64,000 bases of DNA from Paraescarpia echinospica (GCA_020002185.1 CM034534.1:37989882-38053881), one strand, 5' to 3'. Shown: positions 1 to 21,097, counted from the first letter of the stretch. The notes: generated from the letters alone by a model not told the origin. Numbers and translations: made by a program.

Positions 1-3000
1 CTACTGCAAGGTATTAACAAAGATGGCAGTAGGTGATGGCCAAAGTGTTTTATATCAACTGCCTGCTCTACTGCAAGGTATTAACAAAGATGGCAGTAGG
101 TGATGGCCAAAGTGTTTTATATCAACTGCCTGCTCTACTGCAAGGTATTAACAAAGATGGCAGTAGGTGATGGCCAAAGTGTTTTATATCAACTGCCTGC
201 TCTACTGCAAGGTATTAACAAAGATGGCAGTAGGCGATGGCCAAAGTGTTTTATATCAACTGCCAAAGTGTTTTATATCAACTGCCTGCTCTACTGCAAG
301 ATATTAACAAAGATGGCAGTAGGTGATGGCCAAAGTGTTTTATATCAACTGCCTGCTCTACTGCAAGGTATTAACAAAGATGGCAGTAGGTGATGGCCAA
401 AGTGTTTTATATCAACTGCCTGCTCTACTGCAAGGTATTAACAAAGATGGCAGTAGGTGATGGCCAAAGTGTTTTATATCAACTGCCTGCTCTACTGCAA
501 GATATTAACAAAGATGGCAGTAGGTGATGGCCAAAGTGTTTTATATCAACTGCCTGCTCTACTGCAAGGTATTAACAAAGATGGCAGTAGGTGATGGCCA
601 AAGTGTTTTATATCAACTGCCTGCTCTACTGCAAGGTATTAACAAAGATGGCAGTAGGTGATGGCCAAAGTGTTTTATATCAACTGCCTGCTCTACTGCA
701 AGATATTAACAAAGATGGCAGTAGGTGATGGCCAAAGTGTTTTATATCAACTGCCTGCTCTACTGCAAGGTATTAACAAAGATGGCAGTAGGCGATGGCC
801 AAAGTGTTTTATATCAACTGTCTGCTCTACTGCAAGGTATTAACAAAGATGGCAGTAGGCGATGGCCAAAGTGTTTTATATCAACTGTCTGCTCTACTGC
901 AAGGTATTAACAAAGATGGCAGTAGGCGATGGCCAAAGTGTTTTATATCAACTGCCTGCTCTACTGCAAGATATTAACAAAGATGGCAGTAGGTGATGGC
1001 CAAAGTGTTTTATATCAACTGTCTGCTCTACTACAAGGTATTAACAAAGATGGCAGTAGGTGATGGCCAAAGTGTTTTATATCAACTGTCTGCTCTACTG
1101 CAAGGTATTAACAAAGATGGCAGTAGGTGATGGCCAAAGTGTTTTATATCAACTGTCTGCTCTACTGCAAGGTATTAACAAAGATGGCAGTAGGTGATGG
1201 CCAAAGTGTTTTATATCAACTGTCTGCTCTACTGCAAGGTATTAACAAAGATGGCAGTAGGTGATGGCCAAAGTGTTTTATATCAACTGCCTGCTCTACT
1301 GCAAGATATTAACAAAGATGGCAGTAGGTGATGGCCAAAGTGTTTTATATCAACTGCCTGCTCTACTGCAAGGTATTAACAAAGATGGCAGTAGGTGATG
1401 GCCAAAGTGTTTTATATCAACTGCCTGCTCTACTGCAAGGTATTAACAAAGATGGCAGTAGGTGATGGCCAAAGTGTTTTATATCAACTGCCTGCTCTAC
1501 TGCAAGATATTAACAAAGATGGCAGTAGGTGATGGCCAAAGTGTTTTATATCAACTGCCTGCTCTACTGCAAGGTATTAACAAAGATGGCATGTAGGCTG
1601 ATGGCCGAAGTGTTTTATATCAACTGCCTGCTCTACTGCAAGGTATTAACAAAGATGGCAGTAGGTGATGGCCAAAGTGTTTTATATCAACTGTCTGCTC
1701 TACTGCAAGGTATTAACAAAGCTGGCAGTAGGTGATGGCCAAAGTGTTTTATATCAACTGTCTGCTCTACTGCAAGGTATTAACAAAGATGGCAGGTGAT
1801 GGTGTTTTATATCAACTGTCTGCTCTACTGCAAGCAAAGATGGCAGTAGGTGATGGCCAAAGTGTTTTATATCAACTGCCTGCTCTACTGCAAGGTATTA
1901 ACAAAGATGGCAGTAGGTGATGGCCAAAGTGTTTTATATCAACTGCCTGCTCTACTGCAAGGTATTAACAAAGATGGCAGTAGGTGATGGCCAAAGTGTT
2001 TTATATCAACTGCCTGCTCTACTGTAAGGTATTTAACAAAGATGGCAGTAGGTGATGGCCAAAGTGTTTTATATCAACTGTCTGCTCTACTGCAAGGTAT
2101 TAACAAAGATGGCAGTAGGTGATGGCCAAAGTGTTTTATATCAACTGCCTGCTCTACTGCAAGGTATTAACAAAGATGGCAGTAGGTGATGGCCAAAGTG
2201 TTTTATATCAACTGTCTGCTCTACTGCAAGGTATTAACAAAGATGGCAGTAGGTGATGGCCAAAGTGTTTTATATCAACTGCCTGCTCTACTGCAAGGTA
2301 TTAACAAAGATGGCAGTAGGTGATGGCCAAAGTGTTTTATATCAACTGCCTGCTCTACTGCAAGGTATTAACAAAGATGGCAGTAGGTGATGGCCAAAGT
2401 GTTTTATATCAACTGCCTGCTCTACTGCAAGGTATTAACAAAGATGGCAGTAGGTGATGGCCAAAGTGTTTTATATCAACTGCCTGCTCTACTGCAAGGT
2501 ATTAACAAAGATGGCAGTAGGTGATGGCCAAAGTGTTTTATATCAACTGCCTGCTCTACTGCAAGGTATTAACAAAGATGGCAGTAGGTGATGGCCAAAG
2601 TGTTTTATATCAACTGCCTGCTCTACTGCAAGGTATTAACAAAGATGGCAGTAGGTGATGGCCAAAGTGTTTTATATCAACTGCCTGCTCTACTGCAAGG
2701 TATTAACAAAGATGGCAGTAGGTGATGGCCAAAGTGTTTTATATCAACTGTCTGCTCTACTGCAAGGTATTAACAAAGATGGCAGTAGGTGATGGCCAAA
2801 GTGTTTTATATCAACTGTCTGCTCTACTGCAAGGTATTAACAAAGATGGCAGTAGGTGATGGCCAAAGTGTTTTATATCAACTGTCTGCTCTACTGCAAG
2901 GTATTAACAAAGATGGCAGTAGGTGATGGCCAAAGTGTTTTATATCAACTGTCTGCTCTACTGCAAGGTATTAACAAAGATGGCAGTAGGTGATGGCCAA

Positions 3001-3530
3001 AGTGTTTTATATCAACTGCCTGCTCTACTGCAAGGTATTAACAAAGATGGCAGTAGGTGATGGCCAAAGTGTTTTATATCAACTGCCTGCTCTACTGCAA
3101 GGTATTAACAAAGATGGCAGTAGGTGATGGCCAAAGTGTTTTATATCAACTGCCTGCTCTACTGCAAGGTATTAACAAAGATGGCAGTAGGTGATGGCCA
3201 AAGTGTTTTATATCAACTGTCTGCTCTACTGCAAGGTATTAACAAAGATGGCAGTAGGTGATGGCCAAAGTGTTTTATATCAACTGCCTGCTCTACTGCA
3301 AGGTATTAACAAAGATGGCAGTAGGTGATGGCCAAAGTGTTTTATATCAACTGCCTGCTCTACTGCAAGATATTAACAAAGATGGCAGTAGGTGATGGCC
3401 AAAGTGTTTTATATCAACTGCCTGCTCTACTGCAAGGTATTAACAAAGATGGCAGTAGGTGATGGCCAAAGTGTTTTATATCAACTGTCTGCTCTACTGC
3501 AAGGTATTAACAAAGATGGCAGTAGGTGAT
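1..3530. repeat. 67-bp satellite array (about 52 copies)
   Basis: A head-to-tail array with period 67 bp; the unit starts ctactgcaaggtattaacaa and recurs at 1, 68, 135 and so on until it stops at gtaggtgatg near 3530. It is already in progress at base 1, so the left end lies outside the window. Copies differ mainly at two sites, gcctgct or gtctgct and gcaagg or gcaaga, and the variants are intermixed rather than blocked. A few copies near 1590-1850 and 2030 have small indels. Because 67 is not a multiple of three, short open frames appear in all phases; they are artefacts. I see no promoter or gene in it. Confidence 0.97.
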
Positions 3531-5741
3531 GCATGTCTTTACACTGCATGACTGCTGTATTTACTGAAAAATTATGTAAGGCAATGATAGCTGAATGGTA
3601 AAGCTCTTACATTTTAGTTGCGAGTAAACTAGGTGTGGTGTCAATTAAGTAACAGAGTAAATGAAACGGCTGATGGTGCAATCACCGAGACACCATTTCC
3701 ACACTCAATCCAGCTTCAGCAAGAAATGCAAAAACATGTCCTCCTAAAAAATTGATGCAAAGATGGAACATACATTAACACATACACTAATGACACCATT
3801 CAGATCTGTTACGACCAGGTTCGTTGGTTTTGATTTAAAAAACGTGTAATGTCATTTCGAAAATTTTTCAACAGCAGCGGCATAGCAAAAACAAAAATGC
3901 TATATTGCAATTTCAATTGTCACATGCTTTCAATTAACTGGATTCCTCTAGGGAAATAACGAAGCACGAGCATTCACTATATTGGGTGCCAAAACCCTGA
4001 ATGCTCCCGATTACGCGTATTTGCATACAAAGAATAATGGGCCAGAAAGACTCGTCTGTAAACTCGGATAAAACGATGCCATCCTAATTTTGGCTGAATC
4101 GCATGTTACAAAACAGTTTTAGCGGGTGAAGTTAACACCGCGTTAAGAAAGTGTAAAATACGGTCATTTTCAAGTACTTTACATCCCGACCACAATTGGT
4201 TCTATCCTTAGTTTGTGTGTGGTGTGATAAGTGTTTGCTGCATATACTTTGTCAGGACAAATCATTCTAGAGATTTATAGATAGATATGTTCACACTTCA
4301 TATTTCAGCAGAAAAGGATGGCCTTTTTTAAATGGCAGTAGGATACACACCAATATTCTTACACTGTTGATTTATTTAATGCTATATCAATGTTTTTCCA
4401 CAGAAACAAATTATTACCGAAAATATTTCACTAGGATCACATGAATTCAGTGCCATGTCTTTCTTTCTTTCTTATTCTGTTGTGTCATTATGAATACGCA
4501 CAATATGTGCATTAGTCAACAACTATGTTGCACCGCTTTCGGCAGTGTTTTGGCACTGTTTATATGTGAACACCCACCGAAATACCCTATAGAATAGAAC
4601 ACAAAAGCTTAGCTTGGCACATCAGGCTACTTAGCATCAGGATGTCCGCCTAAACTTAACAATATATCATAAATATTTATTGTCGGATAAAGGTTTACAG
4701 TAGGGTAAAAGAAAAAGTGCTTTTAGGGTAAAAGAGAAAGTGTTTTTATTGATTGCTGGATGGGTGACTAAGACATCAGCAGGTTTTAAAGTAGGATAAA
4801 AGATAAATTGTTTTTAGGGTACCCACCACAACCACTATGTAAGCATGAGGTTAAAATGTCTTGCTTGCTTTGGTTTGGCTGCCACATAATTTGTAGTAAG
4901 CTATTCAAAATGAAAATGACCTGTCAAGCTTCCTAGCACAATAATATGACATTTATCTTCGGTGACACTTGTGATAACATACCACTAACAACATAATGAG
5001 TGCCACTGACAAGCACATTATTATCTCTGTGATCCCTTTTGGTATACCCAGCATAACTACCCGGCTACTAAAGAAACAATAATGGAAAAGTTCCCTGCTA
5101 CTAAACAACTACAACAGTAATAATTATTACAACTCTGCACAGGTTTGAAAGATTTAATCTGGTTTAGCTGTCAAGTTTTTAAAGTAATCCACTAATTTCT
5201 AGCACAGTGCTCACTGCTGTGACATTTCAATGTCAGAGCTGCATGTTATTTTAATACGTCCTAACAACTTCGGTTTTGTAAGTTATTCCTATTTTATATT
5301 TTGTAAAAAAATATAAAATTTATATATTTATTAGTGTAATGTATTTAAAAAAAACTATTTTATAAAATAAAGAAACAGAGGGGATCGTGTTGAAGCTGTA
5401 AATGGCGAAGGCTTTTTGAGATTACTTAATTAAATTAAGATGGGAGATCTATGCATGTTAGAGGAACAATCACTAGGTGGCAGCACATGCCAAATCAAGA
5501 TTAAGTTTCAATATGATACTTGTCTAGACTATATGCTCTAATGTTGCTGGCATTAATTATGTTCAAAGAGCATTTAATTAACGACCTCTTGTATGACTGC
5601 AGGATGCAGGGTGCAGGATGGCTTTAGTTGACAGGTAGTCCGTCAGACTGGCTGACTCAGAAACAACTAGTCCTGATATTGTTTTACTAGTCCTTAAAAA
5701 TAAATATGACAGGTACCATCATACTGTTGTATCATAATTAT

Positions 5742-5779
<38 letters not shown>

Positions 5780-6563
5780 AATACATAAATATATGTGACA
5801 GTTATGGCACATATTACATAGTAAACTAAGAGTGCCTTTATTTCATCAAGAAAACAAGCTGTTCTCATTTCAGTTAAATGTTCAACTAAATGTGTCGTTA
5901 ATAGAAACAAATACAAGTGATTTGTACATCCAATTGCAAAGTAATCAGAAGAAATAACTTTAGTTCAACCAGGGACAGCAAACAGCAGTGGTGGACAAAG
6001 CGATGTCTGCAGAATTTGAAGCGTCACGGCGACGGCGGACCGACGTCGTTGTTGGACTAAAACTAAGTCGCATAATTTGGCCTACACTTTCTATTAACAG
6101 CCGCCATTTACATTCTCCGCATTCAGCAAGGTTCCTATTCGACGGTTGTACGGACTATTTAGCTGCATGTGATAAAATGCTACCTTATTGTCTTATTTTG
6201 TTTTATTCCATCACAACACCAAGCTAGCATGTACACAACATAAATTAATTCACATAATCACATCTAGTCCGATAGGACTGCTCGTCTAAACATGAAACGG
6301 GATGATCGGACGGCCTTATTTTGCAGCCTGAGTAAATGAGTGATACTAAATAAATTGATTAGCAAAATCAATTCAGCATCATGCAATTATCAGATATTTA
6401 TAACAATAGGTATAGAAGACATGTAAATGCACACGTGCATTCATATCAGTATATCAAACGTATGTGGCATTACTACCGCGTCCTGACAATGGAATAAATA
6501 CATTATGCATATAACTTCAGTCTCATGCATGAAAATACCATGTATAATTGATTGCTGGAATAC
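3531..6563. other. Unique AT-rich DNA, no gene seen
   Basis: About 3 kb of non-repetitive sequence between two satellites. It contains a short (AT)n tract at 5742-5779 and three loose copies of a gtaaaag-rich segment at about 4695-4820. I found no exon with a recognisable protein pattern on either strand. If the zinc-finger gene on the minus strand continues leftward, its next exon should lie here or beyond the window, but I could not identify it. Confidence 0.5.
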
Positions 6564-6927
6564 AAACACATTGACGTACTGCTGTGTTGGCGAACACATT
6601 GAAGTACTGCAGTGTTGGCGAACACATTGACGTACTGCAGTGTTGGCGAACACATTGACGTACTGCAGTGTTGGCAAACATATTGACGTACTGCAGTGTT
6701 GGCGAACACATTGACGTACTGCAGTGTTGGCGAAACATTGACGTTCTGCAGTGTTGGCGAACACATTGACGTACTGCAGTGTTGGCGAACATATTGACGT
6801 ACTGCAGTGTTGGCGAACACATTGACGTACTACAGTGTTGGCGAACACATTGACGTACTGCAGTGTTGGCGGACACATTGATGTACTGCAGTGTTGGGGA
6901 ACACATTGACGTACTGCAGTGTTGGCG
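6564..6927. repeat. 28-bp minisatellite (13 copies)
   Basis: The unit is close to cgaacacattgacgtactgc followed by agtgttgg, repeated 13 times with a few substitutions and one single-base deletion near 6733. Open frames on the minus strand across this block exist only because the unit lacks stops, and they are not considered genes. Confidence 0.95.
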
Positions 6928-7389
6928 GTGAGATTATTTGCTTAAACCATGCGCACTGAAGATTTGACGAGATACGATGTGCTTGAACTTTTAAAATGTC
7001 AAATGTAGGATATGAGAATCATCAATCAAAAACGACATTCTATTCTGTTAAACGACGAACTAACACTGACAGCAATACAAACGGATAACGAGATTTATAT
7101 AGAGTAAAAAGGCTAGCTTTATAAATGAGTGAAATAAATTAATATTTTATATATTAATTAATTAACATCTATTGTTTCCTATTTAAACTGACCTTGATAG
7201 TTTTGATTGTTTTGCTGCAACGTTGTCACTTTTTTATACAAACATGATTGAAAGTAACAAAAAGAAATGTTGATGAAAAAATAATATTGTTGCAATATTT
7301 ATAGATTTCATAAGTTAACCAATATTATTACAAAGGTGGAAAGTTGCATGAAAATGCAGACCTATGTATGTGTCTCTTTGTCACGTGTA
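6928..7389. other. Spacer, nothing recognised
   Basis: AT-rich unique sequence between the 28-bp minisatellite and the GT-rich tract. No coding pattern was seen on either strand. Confidence 0.5.
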
Positions 7390-7632
7390 AGTGTGTGCAT
7401 GGCAGTGTGTGCATGTTCGTGTGTGTGTGTGCGTGTGTGCGTGTGCGCATGCGTGCGTGTGCATGCATGTGTGTGCATGTGTGTGTCTGTGTGTGTCTGT
7501 GTGTGCATCTGTGTGTGCGTCTGTGTGTGGATGTTCATGTGTGCTTGGGTGTATGTCTAAATGTGTGCACACGTCATATGCATATCATATGTGTGCATGC
7601 GCGAATGCCTGCAGGTACGTGTAAATGCATGC
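7390..7632. repeat. Compound GT/CA-rich microsatellite beside a splice donor
   Basis: An imperfect tgtgtg/cgtgtg/catgtg tract. On the minus strand it is CA-rich and begins within about 10-60 bases downstream of the zinc-finger exon's donor at 7638. Intronic CA repeats close to 5' splice sites are known hnRNP L binding sites in other animals; an effect here is only a possibility. The Cys/Val-rich and His/Thr-rich open frames here are low-complexity artefacts. Confidence 0.9.
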
Positions 7633-7638
7633 ACTCAC

Positions 7639-8611
7639 CAGTGTGCGTGCGTCGATGCACCGACAGGTTGCTCTGGTGCTTGGTCTCGTAGGAGCAGTCA
7701 TCACACTTGAACACCTTCGCAGTGGACCAGTGCTCTCGCTCCATGTGCCTCTGCAGATACACGCGACGTTTGAACACCTTCCGACACTCCGGGCACACCT
7801 CCGAGGGCACGACCTCTGCCACAACCTCGCTAATCTCACTATCGCTGCTCGGCACATCGGTTCCTGACTCTGCCACTAGGGACAGCAATGCAGGGGGTCC
7901 CTTCATCGGCGTGATTCCGAGTGCGCTCCCAAAGTGCGTGCTGTTCGGGGTGAGATTTCTCGGCATCCCTTTCGGAGTCGCGGCGGCCAACATCGGTTCG
8001 GCGACCTGCCCATTTACACCAGTTGGCGTGCGGGTATCACCCGACACTGTTCCGTTGACGATTGACGCCAGACCATTGACAGCAGCTGACACTGGTGCCG
8101 GCGGCGGTGTAGAAATCGGCAGGCTGTCAGCATAATCCAGAGGAGTTTGTGACTGCGGGGAAATGTCCCCTCCCTCCTGATTGCGCATCGGGTCGCTCCC
8201 GTCAAGCCAGACGCACGGGAAGCTGCGATGTCCATTCATCTTTGGCATCACATCCTCAACTTCCGCACGAATCTTACTGGTGTGACCATTCACCGGGAGA
8301 TCGACGACGAGCTCAGGATGGGGCTCCGGCGACGATGACACGTCGCTCTGGTCGGTGATTGCATCACCGCTCATGTAGTCGACGTTGTCGCGACGCATTT
8401 TCTTCAGCGGTCGACTGCGCGCAACCGTGTTTAACATTTTGATGGGGCTGCGCTGGATGTGAGCATCAAGCTCGTCCAACGACATATTCAGTGTGCCATT
8501 GTTCAGATCAGACAGGTTGAGGGCGCCACTTGTCAGTTCTGATTGTCGCATCATCTCGGACTCTGAGAATGCTTCAGTGGCTGGTCGCTTCAGCATCACT
8601 GGAGCAGCCAT
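7639..8611 (-). CDS. C2H2 zinc-finger protein, N-terminal exon (partial)
   Basis: A 973-bp coding exon read on the minus strand. The ATG at 8611 starts MAAPVMLKRPATEAF. About 265 residues of Ser/Pro/Asn-rich, probably disordered sequence follow, including a basic stretch (RSRPLKKMRRD, residues about 66-76) that could be a nuclear localisation signal. Then come two C2H2 fingers: CPEC-KVFKRRVYLQRH-MEREH and CDDC-SYETKHQSNLSVHRRTH. The exon stops inside the HTG linker at a consensus donor (CACACTG|GTGAGT, gt at 7638-7637), so more fingers probably follow in an exon I could not find. An acceptor-like site (tttctttcag) ends at 8667, making the full exon 7639-8666. The 55 bases before the ATG are also open, so coding could begin in an earlier exon. 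The product is probably a nuclear DNA-binding regulator; I do not recognise the ortholog. Confidence 0.85.
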
Positions 8612-8666
8612 TGGGAAAGACGTTCTGTGCACCTTGTGCAGACTTACTGATGTATTTCTCTTTACG

Positions 8667-9075
8667 CTGAAAGAACAAACAACCGTAAAATTAACTCTTT
8701 TTTTTTATTTTTATTTTTATTTTCAATTATCAAAATGTAGTTTGTGTTTTGTACATTTTATTATAGTTATCTGGTGCTAAATATGATTGTCGCTACCATA
8801 AAATCATGTTACTGGAAACTATATTTTAATATCTGGACTGTCCAAACGTGCTTTAATGGACTACAAGGTCTACATATAAAATGACCAATATCTTGTGGTG
8901 AATATAAACCGTGCTATTATGTAACAAAACATAATATTTGAAGGATTCAAATTAAACTGCTTTTTAATTGTGGTTCATTAAAATACGAGTCATCTAAATA
9001 ATAATCTAACTGATTAAAAAATTAAAAAAATTATGTAAACCAAATTAAACAACACCAAAAACAAAGAGATCACAA
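8667..9075. other. Intron upstream of the zinc-finger exon
   Basis: AT-rich sequence with a T-rich run (8699-8735 on the plus strand) between the acceptor of the zinc-finger exon and the 40-bp satellite. No further exon was recognised. Confidence 0.5.
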
Positions 9076-12000
9076 TCAATGATACCATACACTCTAGAGA
9101 CAGCTGAGACTGGCATCAATGATACCATACACTCTAGAGACAGCTGAGACTGGCATCAATGATACCATACACCCTAGAGACAGCTGAGACTGGCATCAAT
9201 GATACCATACACTCTAGAGACAGCTGAGACTGGCATCAATGATACCATACACCCTAGAGACAGCTGAGACTGGCATCAATGATACCATACACTCTAGAGA
9301 CAGCTGAGACTGGCATCAATTATACCATACACCCTAGAGACAGCTGAGACTGGCATCAATGATACCATACACTCTAGAGACAGCTGAGACTGGCATCAAT
9401 GATACCATACACCCTAGAGACAGCTGAGACTGACATCAATGATACCATACACTCTAGAGACAGCTGAGACTGGCATCAATGATACCATACACCCTAGAGA
9501 CAGCTGAGACTGGCATCAATGATACCATACACTCTAGAGACAGCTGAGACTGGCATCAATGATACCATACACCCTAGAGACAGCTGAGACTGGCATCAAT
9601 GATACCGTACACCCTAGAGACAGCTAAGACCGACATCAATGATACCATACACCCTAGAGACAGCTAAGACTGGCATCAATGATACCATACACCCTAGAGA
9701 CAGCTGAGACTGGCATCAATGATACCGTACACCCTAGAGACAGCTAAGACCGACATCAATGATACCGTACACCCTAGAGACAGCTGAGACTGGCATCAAT
9801 GATACCATACACTCTAGAGACAGCTCCGTACACAGCTAAGACCGACATGATACCATACACCCTAGAGACAGCTGAGACTGGCATCAATGATACCGTACAC
9901 CCTAGAGACAGCTGAGACTGGCATCAATATACCATGATACCATACACCCTAGAGACAGCTAAGACCGGCATCAATGATACCATACACTCTAGAGACAGCT
10001 GAGACTGGCATCAATGATACCATACACCCTAGAGACAGCTGAGACTGACATCAATGATACCATACACTCTAGAGACAGCTGAGACTGGCATCAATGATAC
10101 CATACACCCTAGAGACAGCTGAGACTGGCATCAATGATACCGTACACCCTAGAGACAGCTAAGACCGACATCAATGATACCGTACACCCTAGAGACAGCT
10201 AAGACCATCAATGATACCACCCTAGAGACAGCTAAGACCGACATCAATGATACCGTACACCCTAGAGACAGCTAAGACCGACATCAATGATACCATACAC
10301 CCTAGAGACAGCTAAGATCAATGATACCATACACCCTAGAGACAGCTAAGACAAATGATACCATACACTCTAGAGACAGCTGAGACTGGCATCAATGATA
10401 CCGTACACCCTAGAGACAGCTGAGACTGGCATCAATGATACCATACACTCTAGAGACAGCTGAGACTGGCATCAATGATACCATACACCCTAGAGACAGC
10501 TGAGACTGGCATCAATGATACCGTACACCCTAGAGACAGCTAAGACCGACATCAATGATACCATACACCCTAGAGACAGCTAAGACCGGCATCAATGATA
10601 CCATACACCCTAGAGACAGCTAAGACCGGCATCAATGATACCATACACCCTAGAGACAGCTAAGACCGACATCAATGATACCATACACCCTAGAGACAAC
10701 TAAGACCGGCATCAATGATACCATACACCGTAGAGACAACTAAGACCGGCATCAATGATACCATACACCCTAGAGACAGCTGAGACCGACATCAATGATA
10801 CCATACACCCTAGAGACAGCTAAGACCGGCATCAATGATACCATACACCCTAGAGACAACTAAGACCGACATCAATGATACCGTACACCCTAGAGACAGC
10901 TAAGACCGACATCAATGATACCGTACACCCTAGAGACAGCTAAGATCGACATCAATGATACCGTACACCCTAGAGACAGCTAAGACCGACATCAATGATA
11001 CCGTACACCCTAGAGACAGCTAAGACCGACATCAATGATACCGTACACCCTAGAGACAGCTAAGACCGACATCAATGATACCGTACACCCTAGAGACAGC
11101 TAAGACCGACATCAATGATACCGTACACCCTAGAGACAGCTAAGACCGACATCAATGATACCGTACACCCTAGAGACAGCTAAGACCGACATCAATGATA
11201 CCGTACACCCTAGAGACAGCTAAGACCGACATCAATGATACCGTACACCCTACACCCTAGAGACAGCTAAGACCGACATCAATGATACCGTACACCCTAG
11301 AGACAGCTAAGACCGACATCAATGATACCATACACCCTAGAGACAGCTAAGACCGACATCAATGATACCATACACCCTAGAGACATAAGACCGAATGATA
11401 CCATACACTCTAGAGACAGCTGAGACTGGCATCAATGATACCGTACACCCTAGAGACAGCTGAGACTGGCATCAATGATACCGTACACCCTAGAGACAAC
11501 TAAGACCGACATCAATGATACCGTACACTCTAGAGACAGCTGAGACTGGCATCAATGATACCGTACACCCTAGAGACAGCTAAGACTGGCATCAATGATA
11601 CCATACACCCTAGAGACAGCTGAGACTGGCATCAATGATACCATACACCCTAGAGACAGCTGAGACTGGCATCAATGATACCATACACCCTAGAGACAGC
11701 TGAGACTGGCATCAATGATACCATACACCCTAGAGACAACTAAGACCGACATCAATGATACCGTACACCCTAGAGACAACTAAGACCGACATCAATGATA
11801 CCGTACACCCTAGAGACAACTAAGACCGACATCAATGATACCGTACACCCTAGAGACAACTAAGACCGACATCAATGATACCATACACCCTAGAGACAGC
11901 TAAGACCGACATCAATGATACCGTACACCCTAGAGACAACTAAGACCGACATCAATGATACCATACACCCTAGAGACAGCTAAGACCGACATCAATGATA

Positions 12001-13818
12001 CCATACACCCTAGAGACAACTAAGACCGACATCAATGATACCGTACACCCTAGAGACAACTAAGACCGACATCAATGATACCGTACACCCTAGAGACAGA
12101 CCGACATGATACCGTACACCCTAGAGACAACTAAGACCGACATCAATGATACCATACACCCTAGAGACAGCTAAGACCGACATCAATGATACCGTACACC
12201 CTAGAGACAGCTAAGACCGACATCAATGATACCGTACACCCTCAGCTAAGACCGACAGATACCGTACACCCTAGAGACAGCTAAGACCGACATCAATGAT
12301 ACCATACACCCTAGAGACAGCTAAGACCGACATCAATGATACCATACACCCTAGAGACAGCTAAGACCGACATCAATGATACCATACACCCTAGAGACAG
12401 CTAAGACCGACATCAATGATACCATACACCCTAGAGACAACTAAGACCGGCATCAATGATACCATACACTCTAGAGACAGCTGAGACTGGCATCAATGAT
12501 ACCGTACACCCTAGAGACAGCTGAGACTGGCATCAATGATACCGTACACCCTAGAGACAGCTGAGACTGGCATCAATGATACCGTACACCCTAGAGACAA
12601 CTAAGACCGACATCAATGATACCGTACACTCTAGAGACAGCTGAGACTGGCATCAATGATACCGTACACCCTAGAGACAGCTGATACTGGCATCAATGAT
12701 ACCATACACCCTAGAGACAGCTGAGACTGGCATCAATGATACCATACACCCTAGAGACAACTAAGACCGACATCAATGATACCGTACACCCTAGAGACAA
12801 CTAAGACCGACATCAATGATACCGTACACCCTAGAGACAACTAAGACCGACATCAATGATACCGTACACCCTAGAGACAGCTGAGACTGGCATCAATGAT
12901 ACCGTACACCCTAGAGACAGCTAAGACCGGCATCAATGATACCATACACCCTAGAGACAGCTAAGACCGACATCAATGATACCATACACTCTAGAGACAA
13001 CTAAGACCGGCATCAATGATACCGTACACCCTAGAGACAGCTGAGACTGGCATCAATGATACCATACACCCTAGAGACAGCTGAGACTGGCATCAATGAT
13101 ACCGTACACTCTAGAGACAGCTGAGACTGGCATCAATGATACCGTACACCCTAGAGACAGCTCAGACCGGCATCAATGATACCGTACACCGTAGAGACAG
13201 CTAAGACCGGCATCAATGATACCATACACTCTAGAGACAGCTGAGACTGGCATCAATGATACCGTACACCGTAGAGACAGCTAAGACCGGCATCAATGAT
13301 ACCATACACCCTAGAGACAGCTGAGACTGGCATCAATGATACCATACACTCTAGAGACAGCTGAGACTGGCATCAATGATACCGTACACCCTAGAGACAG
13401 CTGATACTGGCATCAATGATACCATACACCCTAGAGACAGCTGAGACTGGCATCAATGATACCATACACTCTAGAGACAGCTGAGACTGGCATCAATGAT
13501 ACTGTACATCCTAGAGACAACTAAGACCGGCATCAATGATACCGTACACCGTAGAGACAACTAAGACCGACATCAATGATACCGTACACCCTAGAGACAG
13601 CTAAGACCGACATCAATGATACCGTACACCCTAGACACAGCTAAGACCGACATCAATGATACCGTACACCCTAGAGACAGCTAAGACCGACATCAATGAT
13701 ACCGTACACCGTAGAGACAGCTAAGACCGGCATCAATGATACCGTACACCCTAGAGACAGCAAAGACCGGATTCAATGATATTATACACCCTAGAGACAG
13801 CTAAGACCGGCATCGATT
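9076..13818. repeat. 40-bp satellite array (about 118 copies)
   Basis: The unit runs gataccatacactctagaga then cagctgagac and tggcatcaat, period 40 bp, spanning about 4.74 kb. Diagnostic positions vary: catac/cgtac, actct/accct, agctg/agcta/aacta and actggc/accgac/accggc. From 9171 to 9571 accct and actct copies strictly alternate, giving an 80-bp dimeric higher-order repeat. Around 10860-11220 the copies are almost identical cgtac/accct/accgac units. Short deletions occur at 9826-9850, 10205-10370, 11255, 11385, 12100 and 12240. No coding potential. Confidence 0.97.
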
Positions 13819-20951
<7,133 letters not shown>

Positions 20952-21097
20952 ATTTGACTCACGGATGATACATAATTACTGATACTTACATTCAACTGAT
21001 TTGACTCACGGATGATACATAATTACTGATACTTACATTCAACTGATTTGACTCACGGATGATACATAATTACTGATACTTACATTCAACTGATTTG
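20952..21097. repeat. 48-bp tandem triplication
   Basis: Three essentially identical 48-bp copies beginning ttgactcacggatgatacat at 20953, 21001 and 21049. The lack of divergence suggests recent expansion. Confidence 0.95.

Noticed and set aside
1..3530. CRISPR-like array
   Set aside because: Copies are contiguous 67-bp units without unique spacers, in a genome that is clearly eukaryotic. The same holds for the 40-bp array.
6441..6906. Minus-strand repetitive open frames across the 28-bp array
   Set aside because: Periodic artefacts of a stop-free unit, present in all three phases with no exon or promoter context.
7336..7691. Cys/Val-rich open frames on the plus strand
   Set aside because: Translations of a GT-rich microsatellite.
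8612..8632. Start of the zinc-finger protein at 8632
   Set aside because: The codon there is GTG. The first ATG in frame is at 8611, although coding upstream in another exon cannot be excluded.
7707..8780. Plus-strand open frames opposite the zinc-finger exon
   Set aside because: Shadows of the minus-strand coding exon, which has clear C2H2 fingers and splice sites.
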